In this document: positions 49,537-63,500 of the stretch, piece by piece | Position numbering within the stretch: position 1 is the first letter of the stretch | How the letters are laid out: every line of letters begins with the position of its first letter | NCBI GenBank assembly: GCA_026413225.1 | Contig: CM048552.1 | Location: 48,871,001-48,935,000, forward strand | From: Otis tarda | Lineage: Eukaryota; Chordata; Aves; Otidiformes; Otididae | Length of the DNA stretch: 64,000 nucleotides | Direction: 5' to 3' | The notes under the pieces: model-generated | Seen by the model: only the letters and a program-made list of their open reading frames with translations | Told to the model about the DNA's origin: nothing | Databases searched by the model: none | Position numbers and translations under genes: made by a program

Positions 49537-52500
49537 CTAAATAAATAAAAAAAAAAGCTATCAGAATAGTTGCTTGAAAGCAATTATTTACTCTTTGAAG
49601 AACAATTTATGGATGTGTTTTCAGCACCTAGAGAGATACTTGTTTAAACCCAAAGGACCAGGTTGTGGCTGCAAGCAATCAACAGATAAATGTCCCAAGC
49701 ACGGGAAGGTTTCTTGGTCAGTGCAAAGCTTCACAACTGAGGAACTCAAAGTATGTAGCAGAAACAGGCTTTGTAGGAGGGGCCTGGTAGAAATAGAGAG
49801 CATTTTCATTTCCAGGATCATACTGAAGAGCCTTGTTATTGCAAATTGGAACCAACATAGGCCAGTCCAAAAATGATAGAACCATAATTATCATACTGAT
49901 AGCTTGATATGCCTCAGTCTGCAAAGGCACGAATTTACAATTTGATCTGTGACAAATTTCTTTCCCCCAGGCCCTCTTACATTAGTTTAACCAACATCTC
50001 TATATATACAGGGAAAATTGAATGCTTTAGGTTTTATTCCTTTGATGTATATTTCTCTTATATATGTTATTTTCACCGAGATTTTGTTCTTGAAGTGAGT
50101 AATTTTCAAAAATGAATTGCTAGAATACAATATTGTCAGAAATTGAGACTAAAAAGGTCATCTCCTAAATTAAGGACTCTGAAAATTCTTCCCTCCTCCA
50201 TTCCTTTGCTAGTCAAAAAATGGTGTGAAAAAAATCCAGCTCACTAGCTTTGGCCTGTAGTACACAGCACTGAGTATTTTACCGGCATGGGCAGGTGAAA
50301 AAAAATAGTCAGTTTGCAGGCAGAATATTTCTATAGTTTCATCTCTTGAATGATAGAGGTCAAATTATACACCATTATCTATGTAATAAACAAAAGTATC
50401 TTCTGATCATCAAAACTGGGCATTGGTAGAAGAGGAGATAAAGGGAAAGAAGTGAGAAGCAGAGATGGAAAAGATTAAAAGGAAGAAGTCAGAAACAAAG
50501 GTATAGTTAAAACAAATACAAAAAAATAGTAATACAGAAAGATGATGGATGGGATGTTCCAATACAGTCAAATGGAAAAGTTTGGTTGAAAAAATGTTAG
50601 CAACTGGGAATGATATTCATTAAGAGAATGAAATGCACTGATATAGATACAAACAACATGTAAAGCAACTTTCTTTGAGTATCTAAAAGTATTCTTGTTG
50701 GAAGGTTTGTGTGAGCAGTGTGAGGGATTTCAGAAGTCTCTTAGACTAATGTTGCTCTTGACAGCTGTGAACCGAACTTTCAAGTGTACTAAACATAAAT
50801 GTAGAATTTTATGTTTGAAATGAATTATATTACAAATTCTAGTAATTAATCCTTAGCTGAGATAAAATTTAGTTCTTTCAAATACTGCATTCACTAGTCT
50901 AATGTATGTTTCCAATAGTTTTATTTTAGTTAAGGAAGTATCCTTTGGATAAACAGAAGAAACAGAAAAAGACAATGGTTACCCTTTACAGTTTTACTTA
51001 GCATTTGAACATGATCTATACAGCCATTTCTTTTATAGCCTACCTGAAGATGAAGAGCTTGGAGGCTTTCAGGGAGCGGCAATGGAATGTGATCCAAGTT
51101 GTTGTCAGTGATGTAAAGATGCTGCAGTTCATGCAGATCCTAGAGGATGAAGGAAAAAGGCAGGGGAAAATGAGAGTAATTTTAAAAAATCTCCTGCAAG
51201 TAAGTTTGAAATCTCTCACTGCAATGAGCACTGCTGGATACTGACAGATTTTGTTTCAGCATGATATGGTTGAAAAGGCAGAAATTCAAAGAGAGTAATG
51301 AACTTTAATTTGCACAGACTGAGAACTTTTAATGTTAAAGATTAGGTGTTTGGAATAAAATAAAGGAAAAAATTCTTTGAAATGTCTACAGACATAAGAA
51401 TTAGAAATGTAATTTCAATGATGATGTTCTAAAGTGAAAATACTGCCTTACCCAGTCATTATGCAGAAAGGCTTCCTGTTCCGTCTGTTTTCTTCCTTTT
51501 ATAACAATCTTACTAGCTTTTGCAAAGTATGTTGGTGTTGAAGCAAATTACAACTGCGTAAGAAGTGCCTGAGCTGAAAATAAATTTCTGATTCAATTTG
51601 GAAATGTTTTGAATTTTCTCTATTGACTTAGTGGAAGAAGCAGCTTCCTCTGGTAATTATAAAAATTACAAATCTAGTAATTATAAAAATATATTAAAAT
51701 ATATAAAAATATAAACTTGGCTAGGTCAATAAGGCTGAGTAGAATACTCTCATTTTTCCCCCTTTTTACACACAAAAGTTATCATTGTATGTAATTACTT
51801 CTTTGAGTGCAGTGTCCTGATTTAATTCTTACTGACAGAACTCTGAGATATTAGAGTGAAGGTTCTTGGCAAATATATAAGATAAAGGCTGAGACTCCTC
51901 CATGACTAAAATCAGGAGAGTGCAGAAGAAAAGGGTGCTAGGCCAGAATCTCAATTTAGAGGACTAATTTTTGCCTATCATTCCTATTCCCAACCTCTGC
52001 CTTATGTTGGGCTGGGAGAAAATATCTGATTCATTAACTGCTATTGGCTGCTTCATTAAGAAGCTGTCTTACAAAGGAGGAATTCAGAGATGACTAGTTA
52101 CAATTGCCTTCTTAGATGCAATTGAATAGTGCATATGAGCCAGGTCTAACGTATGAAGCCAGCCTATATTCTATAATTACTTCAGATTTCACGTGCAATT
52201 AGGAGCAGTACATCATTGCTTCTCCCCACCGAAATTCTCAAGGCAGGACAATCACTCAGAGGGTCCAATTTCCCTGCTTTTGGGAGTGGAAAGAAAATAT
52301 ATACATTTAATGAATACTCTAGCAAGCTGCCATGTAGATACATGGTAGAGTAAGTTTGAAGCAGTGGCATCCATAGTTTTGCCCTTCCCTCTTTCCTACT
52401 TGTAAGGGAACATCAAGCAGCTTTCTGGAGTGATGCTAGTCATGTGGGTAGTTGGTTCATAGGTACAAACAAAGTGTGCTATCACGTCTTGTGTGGATCT

Positions 52501-55500
52501 TTGTGAAGAAGCATAAAAAGGGTTCTCATTTCCAGCTGGTAGTGCTCATACATCTTAATCTTTCTGGTTTGCCAAGCAGCCAGCAGTCATGGTGCCTGTA
52601 ATCTTAACGGTTTTACTACTGTAGAGGGACACATAGGCTGCTCTTCTGACCACATTCTTTGGAGAGAGGAAGAAAAAATTTTCCCATCAAACCCGGACTT
52701 ACTTTAAATGCCTCATTACGTATTCCCTTGCGACCAAGCCTGTTCTTACTAACATCGATGAATGTTAAGGTAGAAGGTAACTCAGGGAGTTGCCTTATCC
52801 TATTGTCACGGAGCACCAGCTCCTCAAGTTGGGGCAATCTCCGGAAGGCATCTTCATGGATCTCTGATATAAAGTTTGCAGTCAAATCAATCCTTTTTAA
52901 ATTGTCTGTCAGAGAAATAAGATACAAGACTGTAAGAATGTATTTCCTGAGAGTTTTAAAAATGAAAAAGGCAAATGGGCTATATAAATTACAGATGAAG
53001 TGTCTTGAATCAGATCCATTCCTGACTTACTATGTGACAGCTCTCTCTCTCTCTCTCTAATGCAATAATAGATATTTGAACAGTTCTCCTAAGGAAGGGG
53101 ACCAACATCTCCTAATCCTGTTTAGAAATGGCTGTGTCACTCTTCATATATCTTTCAGGGAAAGAATTTAAACTTAATAGTTTTAAAATTGTTGTCTTTT
53201 CTGCAAATCTTTTAAATGGTTGTCCTTTGGAAAAATAACATTTAAAGGGAAATAAACATGTTGTCTACCATCTTGTTCCACATGTTTCTTTATTTTCAAC
53301 ATTTTCCCATATATAAGAAATTTGATATATTGACTTTTTTCTAAAATATAATCAAAGACTTTTCTCAATCAAAAAAAAAAAAGAAAATGCAAGTTATTTT
53401 GGGCAAAAAAAAAAACAATTTCTATGTATCAGTGCATTAATATGCATTAATTTTAAATGCATTATTCTGTGGCTTACTTCTATTTTCCACCCACAATATT
53501 TTTCATGGGTATTTTATTTTATTTTATTTTATTTTATTTTATTTTATTTTATTTTATTTTATTATTTTATGCTAGCAGTACATTTTGGCCTAAATAAATT
53601 TCCTCACTTCTTACCATTTTTCCCCCTTGGTTTCTTTGTATACCAGTTATGTTCCTTCTCAACCTTCATCTTGGTTTGAGCAAGCCAAAGCCCTGTAGTT
53701 TTCTTTCATAAAAGGATCTTTGCATTCCCCTAAATTATTGTAGTAGCCTTTTTTTTGGCACTGATTCCACACTTCTCATCATGAAATCAATAAACATTAG
53801 TTACACAAAGTTAGGTCTAAAATAAAATCTAAGAATGTGGCTTGATATTCAGGTTGTGAGTGTATCCTTTAAACAGTCCTTATCCCTAAACAGGACAGGC
53901 TTAATACTTCCTGAAAAATCAAGTATCTTTAAGAATCTGAAGTAGGAAATGTGACAATATAAGCTCCTGAAATCACTGATTTTGGCCAGTTTTCAGCTAC
54001 AAATGGTTTTTGATTAGCAGTTTTTATTTACTGAAGATTTTTCTACACAATTCTGGAGTAAACCAATGAATATATACTTTACAGCTAAAATTTAAAGGTA
54101 AAATTTAAAGGTAAAATTCCTTTCGCACAGATACTTTGCAAATATTTGAAAATATGTTTACCTGAGAACTTACCTTGTTTATGAAAACAATACTTTCTAA
54201 GATGCTACAAATGTTCCGTAAGGTTTGGGGAGGGTTTACCTCTCTAAAGCTAATTACAAGTAACAGCAAAAAGATAAATAAATGCTATTATTTCTAATAA
54301 TTAAAAAATTATCAGAGAATCTGCATTTGAAGTATTGACCTTTATGTTCAAAAGCAGCAAACCACTTTTCCATATGTGCTTTTATGTGTATAATCCTACT
54401 ATCATAAAACAGTACATAAAATGAATCACTATGTCTTAGATTAGTATGAGCCAGAAATAATAGAATTTATAGCTAATTGCACCAATACTACTATCCATAC
54501 TTAAGTTAGCAAAGTCGTTTCTGTTGATCTTCCTGATTCTGTTGTAGCGTGAATAGAAATACGTGGTTTTCTTAGGCAATGGTGGAACAGCGTCAAGCTC
54601 ATGATCATCGCAGTAGACTGTGGTCCCTAGGCATGTACACAAAAGGCAAGTGGGAAGATCTGTCAAAAAAGATTGAAAAGAAATAGTTTGTTACAAAAAA
54701 AAAGTACAAAAATTATATGTAAACTACTACAATGAAATACCTAAGCACATAATGATAAGATTTTGTTGATGATAAGGTTCACCCAGATTCTGTTTTGATC
54801 ACCACATCATATAATTGCAATAACAAAATTATTAAATCCTGCTTAAAACATTTTTTTTTTACTGTTTGCACCTATTAGAGAGTAATTTAACTTACTTTTC
54901 TGATACAGTGTTTCTCAGACTATAACAATAGGATATTAGGTGACAGCAGCCAACCAAAGTTCAATTTCCCTCTAGGCTGGCAAGTGTGCACTTCCATCTA
55001 GACGGAAAAATAATAGCTGATGACTGAAACTTGCTATGATTTCCCAAGTTTGGTTCTGTAAATAGTACTTCTGAATAATTCGTAAGGAAATTAATATTTT
55101 CCTAGGGAGCTATGGAGAAGAACCTCAATTTCCTTTGCACATTGTTTAGTTACATTTTCTGATTCAGAAATTCAACTTAATGAAAAATTTATGTATCAGT
55201 CTGAGTTAAGGTAACTTGAAGATTTTGTAAACAAAACATTTATTTACTACCAGAGGTTAACAAAAATGAAAAACCAAGTAATTTAATTTCAGTCATGAAA
55301 CAGCATGAGTACAGTGAATTCAGAGGTTTCTTTTTATGATACTGTTTCAATTTGGTGACAATTATGATATTGAGTGGTTTGTCTTAATGTAATTTTCAGG
55401 AGGAAAAGTTGTAAGTTGTGTGTTGAATTTTTGGTACATCTTTTCTTTGATTATGGGTACAAATCAGCAGATCTGTTTCTCAGCTTTTACTGTCATAGAA

Positions 55501-57516
55501 ATACTTTTCTGGTTTATATTTTCCTCCTCCTTGTAGCAGATGTCTGGTTGGTTGTTCTGGTTAATGAGTATGAAAATGTTTTTCTTGCAGATTAATTTTT
55601 TCTCCAGATCAATTGTAGCTACATGGAAAAATTACCCTCTTAATCTGTGTCAATTACTAACAAGTAGCAGTAACTAACTAAAGGGTGGGCTATATATATG
55701 ATGTCTTTTCAAGTGAGATTAAGAAGTCAGTGACCAGAGTACTCTTTAATTGGGGAATATCTACTTGGGCTTCCAGGAATAACGTATTTGGAGAAATTAT
55801 ACTCTTTTTATACTTTCCCCAACTTCCTCCACAGGACATTTTAAATTAGCCACAGCAAGTAAGCCTGACACAAGGAAAAAATAAATTGTCACACCTTGAA
55901 CTGTTCCAGCAAATCTAGACCTAAATGAATGTAGAGTTCAAGATGACTGATATTTTTTCAAAATATTGGAACATAGTATGGGAAGACAGTTTCCCCTTCT
56001 GTGCTATTTTTTGATCTTGGAGGAGTTTTATTTGTCACTTGTAGCTGGTGTAGACTGAAAAAGGACAGAGATATGGGAAGGATTCAAAAATATATCAACA
56101 AGAAAAATGAACTTGGCTTGATGTTCCTGAGCCTTGTTGTCTTCTATTCAGCACCAAGCCAAGAACAGCAGCATCTGACAGGAAAATATGTTGCTGAAAA
56201 AAATAAAGACACAAAAACAATCTGATTTGATATGTTACAGCCTTGAGCCTTCCCTGCATATCTTTAGTTGCTCTACTAGTTGATGTGCATTCAGTGCTCA
56301 AAAATGTTGACAGATACAGAATTCATAATATATAATATTTACATGGAATGTTTTGTAACATCCTGCAGCTTTCAAAATTGAAGGAAATTGTGTGGGTTTT
56401 TTTCAGAACTCTCTTGGGAAAGTCTCATTTCCATTTTTATTTGTTTTGACATCAGTGTATTTTTTTTGCCTGCTCAAGGCTCACTAGTAATATATATAAA
56501 AACAAAACTAGGAATGATTAATTTCTCTTCACTGAACACACAATTTTGGAAACATGAACTGTTTTTTTTGTTTGGGTTTTTTTTTTTTTTGTTTATCTTC
56601 TACGACACTCAGTTATAGCGTTAGGTATAGTAAAAAATAGGCTTTTCCTGTTGTTGCGTGTTGATCATCATAAAACACAAAGACTCATGACAGTAGTGGA
56701 TAACTCTATTAAGCTTCAACTATAAGAGTTTAGAGTAGCTGCTAAGAAATGCAAATTATTAGCATCACAATGTTTGTGAAAGAGGGACAGATTGTGTTTT
56801 ACAACTTTAATTCCCCTGTGAGATGTGAAGAGCTCTTATTTCACTATAGCTAGTCAGAAGAACAGAAAATGAGCTTCATCCAAAATTTCTAAACAGTTAT
56901 TTTTCCTTAAACTTCATAATTCCTAGTTTTCTCAGTCAAAATTGTTCAACTTTTAAATTCTATTTTGTAAAAACACATTTATAAAAATTGTGTAACAAAT
57001 AATTATAAAATAAAGATAGCTGGTAATGATACTGAAATCTAAGTCAATTAAAAAGTACTGGTAGCATTTGCCAGCCATTAGAAAATTTTCCTAATGTTGT
57101 AAGTGTTAATAAAATTCTATTTGATAAAAATCTTCATTGGTGTGGTCATCTTCATAGTGAAATAGCATGGAAATATTTTGACTAGGCACCTATCTGACTT
57201 CAGAGCATCACGATAGGCATATTATACCTCTCTACACTAAGAGAGGTAAAGAAATTATATACCTCCTCTTCAATATGAGAGGTAGACATTCAAAAGTAAG
57301 CAAAATTAGCTCACTCAAAAGCAAATATACACACGCAAAACTCATTCCTCTTCCCTACTAACCATCTTGAGTTTGGGGTCCGAGAACCCCAGACCCCTGT
57401 GCTGAAGATCCATCAATTAATTTTGGCGTTGATGCTTCCTCCTCAGCTTCTTCTGTCAATGGTACAGAAGAATAACTCTCTTGAATTATGGAAGGTAGTG
57501 CTGTCCCGATCTCTGT
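49366..57516 (-). CDS. EPYC: Epiphycan (PG-Lb), last five coding exons; gene incomplete at its 5' end
   Basis: Five exons on the minus strand (57516-57363, 54659-54501, 52905-52703, 51139-51044, 49536-49366) join in frame to 260 residues plus a TAA stop. All introns have GT...AG ends and the phases agree. The product is a class III small leucine-rich proteoglycan of cartilage matrix. It has an acidic linker with a Ser-Gly pair that could carry a glycosaminoglycan chain. Next comes the N-terminal cysteine cluster C-x2-C-x-C-x6-C, then leucine-rich repeats including QLEELVLRDNRIRQLPELP. It ends in a two-cysteine C-terminal cap, closing in CLPRLPVGNLI. These blocks are nearly identical to mammalian and chick epiphycan as I recall them, and differ from osteoglycin and opticin. 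Known family length is about 313-322 residues. The missing 55-60 residues (signal peptide and first acidic part) belong to an upstream exon that I cannot find up to 64000. No coding damage is visible. Confidence 0.97.
51044..51139 (-). CDS. EPYC: EPYC exon: leucine-rich repeat
   Basis: 96 bases (32 whole codons) between CATCCTCTAG and GTAGGC. It encodes DLHELQHLYITDNNLDHIPL and the continuation to LQALHLQ, one and a half repeats. Confidence 0.97.
52703..52905 (-). CDS. EPYC: EPYC exon: leucine-rich repeats
   Basis: 203 bases after a CTCTGACAG acceptor, ending before GTAAGT. It encodes repeats including LKRIDLTANFISEI, LEELVLRDNRIRQLPELP and LTFIDVSKNRLGRKGI, each with the LxxLxLxxNxI pattern. 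It ends in phase 0. Confidence 0.97.
53041..53058. repeat. (CT)9 microsatellite
   Basis: Nine CT units inside an EPYC intron. Confidence 0.95.
53511..53570. repeat. (ATTTT)n microsatellite
   Basis: About eleven tandem ATTTT units with one shortened unit near the end, inside the EPYC intron between the cysteine-cluster exon and the main LRR exon. Confidence 0.95.
54501..54659 (-). CDS. EPYC: EPYC exon: N-terminal cysteine cluster
   Basis: 159 bases between a TTTTTTGACAG acceptor and a GTATGG donor. It encodes the LRR N-terminal cap: LPTCLLCTCLGTTVYC shows C-x2-C-x-C-x6-C spacing typical of class III SLRPs. This is followed by DDHELDAVPPLPKKTTYFYS and the first repeat. The codon split across the next intron yields Asn. 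Confidence 0.97.
57226..57283. repeat. Two adjacent small inverted repeats
   Basis: ACCTCTCT at 57226-57233 pairs perfectly with AGAGAGGT at 57240-57247 across a 6-base loop. A second, imperfect pair (ACCTCCTC against GAGAGGT) follows at 57261-57283. Both use the same arm sequence. They sit about 80-140 bases beyond the donor of the first visible EPYC exon. Confidence 0.6.
57363..57516 (-). CDS. EPYC: EPYC exon: acidic linker before the cysteine cluster
   Basis: 154 bases, entering in phase 0 after TTTTTCCCTAG and leaving after one base of a codon before GTTAGT. It encodes 51 residues beginning TEIGTALPS, with an acidic stretch (EEAEEEAS), a STPKLIDGSS block shared with the family and a GSGV sequence. 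The Ser-Gly is a possible glycosaminoglycan attachment site. A second AG four bases downstream of the acceptor would break the frame, so the first is chosen. Confidence 0.93.
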
Positions 57517-60500
57517 CTAGGGAAAAACAGAGGGAACAGGAAATGTTACTGCTTGCTTCCACTGGCAGCTATTTCTCTTCCAGTTATTAATATTCTCCCA
57601 CTAGAGGTCATAAATATTCTGAGGTTTAGTGCTTAAGCTGCATTTTATCCAGCAGCTATAATGAATTCTGATGATGTGTAAACAATTAATGAAACTCCAA
57701 CATGCTTTTCCACTTTTTACCTCAATGTTCTAAATGTTTTGTTGTATGCACAAATACATGTACCCTGCTTTTATGCCATTGGTGAGAATATATACTAAAT
57801 GTTTTTTCCACATTTATTTGAAGTTAAATTAGATTTGTAATAAATATGATATATTCTGTGTAACAAATGAAAATTTGCTACGAAACATCAAAAAATGCAA
57901 ATCATTTGACCATAAAATTGTAAATTGTACCAGCATAAATCCAAACCCCATGTAGCTATGCAGGTTTTGTTTCAAGAACACTAACAGGCTTTTAAAATCT
58001 TATTATCTAAAAATTCTGAAGTCTAAGTTCACATACTACTTGCAAATAAGTTGGCAGTATTTTTGTCAATTTTTTTTCTCTGAATCTGAGTAATAGAAGG
58101 CTCTGGTTAGCTTTATTCATCAGTGGCTGCATTATGTACTATGAAAAAAATAATATAAATTAAAAAATGTTAGATAAAATCTATATTTAGAAAAATCCTA
58201 TAAAATTTGACAGATCCTATTATGGAACTAGAAACCTTATTTTTTCTGCTCCACTCAAAATAATTAGTCAAACCAGTGATTTTTATCATCTTAACTCTAA
58301 TTCTAAAGATACTATTCATTTTGCTATATGACAACTTCAGGATAAAAATGAAGATGTAGCAATTTTTTGCATCATATCACCCTTCGTAAAAGAGTAATGC
58401 AGACCTGCCAGGCTTGTTGCAGGGGGGTCTACGTTTGCAAAGAGGCAGAGTGGTTTACTGTAATCACCCAGACAATGAGAATCCACTTCAGTTGCGTGAC
58501 CTTTGCAAGTTACTTTACAACTGTATCTCGATTGCCCAATCTATAATAATATTTTTGACCACTCCAGGGCCTCCTTTGAAAATATACTAGGGCCTTTTTT
58601 GGTGGGTTTTTTTTTTTTTTTAATCCCCAACAATGAATTAATGTCCATAAAGGTCTTTGTTCCTCTGAGGTATTGTTTAAAAGTGAGTTAATACATCCAT
58701 CCCTATGGGTGCTGCACCCCTGTGCTGCAGTTAACACTTTTTAGCCTATACCTAAGGCATGATCAAAAATAGGAATTTTGTCACAATATCTTTGTCCCAA
58801 TTGTGAATGCACAGAAGCATAAAATGATGCTTTAATAAAGATTTTCCTCCACTGCAGCCTTCTAGCACATAATCTCCGTAAAACTATTGAATCCTGAGTT
58901 TTTCATCTGACCAAACATCTGTTTTGAGATCAACCCCCATCTACTTCTGGCTTTACTGTCCCCATGGAAAATTGAATCGCTCACACCAGTGCCCATAAAT
59001 TCTAGTTGTAAAAGTCAGGTAAAAGTAGATTGTACCCAGACTGGACAAGTGGTTAGGATTTTTTAAATTAGACTTTCTATGCAGACCATATAAGTTAAAG
59101 GAACGTGACATCTAGGTCCCAAGCACAAAGCTTTTGCCATATTCTAATCTCTGTTTGAATCTCTTAGTTTAACTATATAATATTCAGCAAATAAAGTTAT
59201 TTTTGTCTTATTATTCTTGGATTGGACAGATTTTAAATGTTTATGTGAAATATCTATACATATTTGTATGTGTATATATATTTACCACAACTTCTTTATA
59301 ACACTTCACACTTCAAAACAGACTCCCTGGATTTTGCAGTGTAGCTATATATCACTACTAGCAGTATTAAACATTATGATCCTGCACTGCCTGAGAACAT
59401 CTAAATGACCATCTAAAAAGCGCTTTTCACACCAAATATTTTGGTTTAAGTTATGTAGTGGCCATAGGTTCAAATATTTTGCATCAATTAGTTTCACTGA
59501 GGACAGAGAATATGGAAGCAAAGAAAAAACAGGAAGCACTCTGAACCTCACAGACTCGAATTTTGACTGAGCATATTTTGGGCTTCCTGTCTGTTCTTTA
59601 GTTGCATTCCAATAAGCCATAGATAATATTACAAACTAGGCCTTATGGATAAAAATCACCTGATATAGTTACTAGTATCATAACTTTGTGAAACGCATGG
59701 TGATCGAGTAAGCAAAATGAACTTCAGCTGAACTATGACAGAGTAACCTGTTGGTGTAAGCACAAGTAAGGTTGTACCTTGTTGCTTTGTGCAGACAAGT
59801 ACACAATGTTCTCATCCGCAGTACTGACAGTAAGACAGCTTAACCAGGAATGGACTTGGGGACAAATCAAAAGAAGACTTTGGGAACAAAGGAAATGGGA
59901 CAGATGTTCTCTGAATGGAGGAAGCCTAGAGGGAGAGAGCATTCCAGACTTTTATTGACCTAGGGTAGTACTGCACTAAAGTGCTTGCACATGTGGTCTA
60001 CTTCTTCACCAGTTTTGCGGAAATCAGATAACAGTCCCTGTCCTGAACTTCAGAACAAAATCCAGAGATTTTGAGACCTATTAACAACTTTGTATGCATC
60101 TTTTGTGGCAGTTCTCCTGACAATAATAGTCTGGAAAAGAGCTTTTTTAATATAAGAGTTTGTAAATAGGCTTCAGACCTAAGATAATATTTCTTTCACT
60201 TGTTATGGGTTTTGGGTCATCTACAGTACAACTGCCACCTCTGTGAATATTTGAGGGTGTACTCTGGAACTTACTCTGGATCTCCTGCACCAGATGTGAC
60301 TATCATAAAAATGCTAATTATTACAGTAAGTTTAATGATGTTGCCATTTTTACACTGATAACATGTGTATTATATACCAGATCAAGAGCATGAGCAGTAT
60401 TTACTTGCTCTACAGAGGTTGGACCAGTAACCTAAAGGTAAAAGTCTGTTTCCCATTATTGGTCATCTGATCCATGCAGCTTTCTATTTTTTACATATTT

Positions 60501-63500
60501 AATAAATCACACAAGATTGTAACAAGACAAAGATGTTTCTTGGACTATATATTGTACAGAATGATCCTTCATGGTCCAGATGTTTCTTTATTTTTGGCAA
60601 CATGAACTTTACTAAATAATTGAAAGAGAAATTATTCTATACAACTGTATGATATTATTCACCATAGGGTTTTGGGGGTGGGTTTTTTTTTTCCTTTGCT
60701 ACCCTCAGTCTTTATGTAGTCTATCACAAAGTAGAAAGAATATTCTAGAGAAACACAATAAAGCATGTTTCTTTTTGCCAATATTTGCAAGTCTTCAAAT
60801 CATAATCAACCTTTCAATACAGATTTAATATATGGCACAAGAAAACACTGAAATTGAATCACATTTTCTACCTGTAGCCATCTAACTATGCAGTTAATAG
60901 CTACCCTACTCTGTCTTTCGAATCAATCAAGAGATTCAGGGAATACCAGTGCAGAATATTAGCCACCAAGCATGCTATAAGCAGAGCAGTATCTTTCCTA
61001 AAATTGCATAGAATATCTATTTCCTCCCTCTCCTGTATTTATCCAATGTGACTACACTTACAAATGAAACTACTTAATGTGAACAGCCAATTTAGAGGCA
61101 CTTTCAGACCAGGAATTTACAAAAGTCAAGAGCACAGAAATGTAAACATATCAATGAGTGATAAAATATAATTTTATTGTATTTTATCAAAATACAATAG
61201 TTGGCAAAAGTTGACTCATAATTTCAGTTGTCCATAGGTTAGGCATCTTGTTTGTGCTACTGTCCTTTCACAGTCAGCAGAGAATGAGACGAAACTTCTG
61301 AAAGTGGGTCCAGCCACAGACCACAGATGCTTCTTTTAGGACTGGCTCTTTAGCTATCTAACTCTCACCATTGTCTGAAAAGGAGGCAAGACAAATGAAA
61401 ATTTTTTAAGATTAGAAACAGCTCAGGAAGCTGAGCTGTGAAAAACAAAAAAAAAAAAAGTAAGATTAAAGAGTATCTGTGAGCTAAGAGTCAGCAGGGG
61501 AGGAACAGAATAGGAATGTAGATAAGAGTAACCTATATGAGGATTATGGACCTATATAATCTATGCAAAGTAATAAAATATTGTAAATAAATAGATTTAA
61601 AGAAGTAAAAGGCAAGACTGGAAGCCATCATTTGCCACATTTTACTCCTGAGGTGATGTAAATCCAGTGGCAGATGTTTTGTCTATTGTTTTATGTCTAC
61701 ATCTTTTAGGATCAAAGCTGACATATTACATGTAATAAATTTAAATCCACAGGAGAATCTGAAGTGTGTCCTGTTTCTTTTACTGCAAAAAAAAATAGAT
61801 TTAAAAACATGAACAAAAATTCAGAACTTAAAGATGTTATAAACTTGAAGGGACAGTTGTACCACACACTGACCCATCAAAAGGAACTAGTTTCCCCCAC
61901 AGCTGTTCTGAAACTACCAAAGACTTACAAGAAAATGTCTAATTATGGTAGAGGTTTTTGGTTTGTTTTCCTTTCCAAAAGTGGCTTATACTTGTTTCTT
62001 CTTGAATTTTGCATTTAAGGTCTTCTTTTTTCCTGTTGTTCTATCTTAAAAATAAATAGATCTGTGAGCCATTGCATGCTAATAAAATAACTACTTAGAT
62101 TGCAAATTCTGCAGCTCGGATAAATTTTCATTTTCTTGTACAGAGCTACATAAATAAACTGTGTGGAGAAATTAGTGTAATAAGATTCAGGGAGATCTTG
62201 AGGAAGGGAAAGGTGATATTTGTTTACAAAATTTCTAAGTAAACTAATTTTATCTGCTCACACTTATTCTCTCAAATTTTAATGACTCGCATGTTTACAT
62301 GCATGTGCCCCCACATATCTAAATGCATATGCCCTAGTGTTCTGGCTGGGATCCCCTGTGTTCAACACAGAAGATAAGGGACAGAAGCTACTGAGTCCTT
62401 TTAGTGCCTCTGGGGTTCTTGACAAGTCTTGAAAACTAACCTTTGGACAGGTTTTTATCTCCTTTAAGATTCACCAGCTATTACGGGGCAGTCTTTTTCC
62501 TCAGTCTCGGATACTCCGGCATCCATTAATCTTACATTAGGTTGCTGCCCGTTGCCTCCTTTTCTTCATTAGGAATGTGATTTCATGATGGCTAACATGG
62601 AAAGAAATGATATATATTGTATTCTACAATTTTATTTCCTGTCTACTGGTGGTAGGATGAAGGATCTTCACCAAGAAGTCATCTGTGCTGGGATGTTATC
62701 AGGGTGCAGGACCTTAGATTTTGGTATAAACAACACATTCCTCAGTCTTGTTGCTGGGGTCAGTGTTCTGGAAGTGGTGCAGTCAGGCAGTGTCCTTCAT
62801 TATCATTGTAGGTCATTCTTTTAACTCTTTAGGTCTTCTAATTTTTTTAAGATATTTTGCCATTTCTGCTAGGTCTTACACATACAGGCATAAATTTCCA
62901 CTCATACTTCAGTCAGACCAACCTTAATATTTAAGTTACAGAGCTCTAGAGTTGTAACCCAGTTCTCTAGAAATTAATGTCTGTGGCTTCTGCTTCGGAA
63001 AATATAGGTAGACTCCGAGATTCTTATAATTAGTCTTAGAAAGAGGAATAGTCTTTTTAAAACCTTGACAGCAGAATATCCTAAAGCTTTTTGTCTCAAA
63101 TGTAACTACGTCATGTCTGATTTTAGCTGAGTAAAAACATTTATGCTGCACAGTGTTGCTACAGAGATTTTACTTACTTATTTTGTTGTCTGAGAATCAA
63201 GAAAGTCCATACAGATGGAGCTAATCTGCATTCCCAGAGTACAAATGAAGTCAGAGTCTCATTCCAGCACTCTATTTGAAATTACAGCTATTATTTCTAA
63301 CATGCTGCTTTGAGGACTATATAATATGTAAGCCTATAGTAGATGCTTTTCTTTGGAACAGTGCTGAAGTTTTGCAAGACATAACATTTCAAAGAGAAAT
63401 ATCTATCACAAAAGGACTGAAAACTAGTCCCAGCTCTTTAGTGAAGATTTCCACCAGAGCTCCTGCTGATCCAAGCCACAATGTAGACATACACAGCCAG

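Larger units (their letters stand above)
49537..57362 (-). other. EPYC: EPYC introns
   Basis: Four introns: 54660-57362, 52906-54500, 51140-52702 and 49537-51043. They are AT-rich. Apart from two microsatellites and small hairpins near 57226-57283, I see no gene, no CR1 and no LTR inside them. Confidence 0.85.

Noticed and set aside
49366-57516. Osteoglycin or opticin instead of epiphycan
   Set aside because: The blocks TTVYCDDHELDA, LRDNRIRQLPELP and LPRLPVG match epiphycan as I recall it; osteoglycin and opticin differ at these places.
61160-61188. GATAAAATA/TATTTTATC inverted repeat as a functional element
   Set aside because: Short AT-only arms of this kind arise often by chance in such AT-rich DNA.
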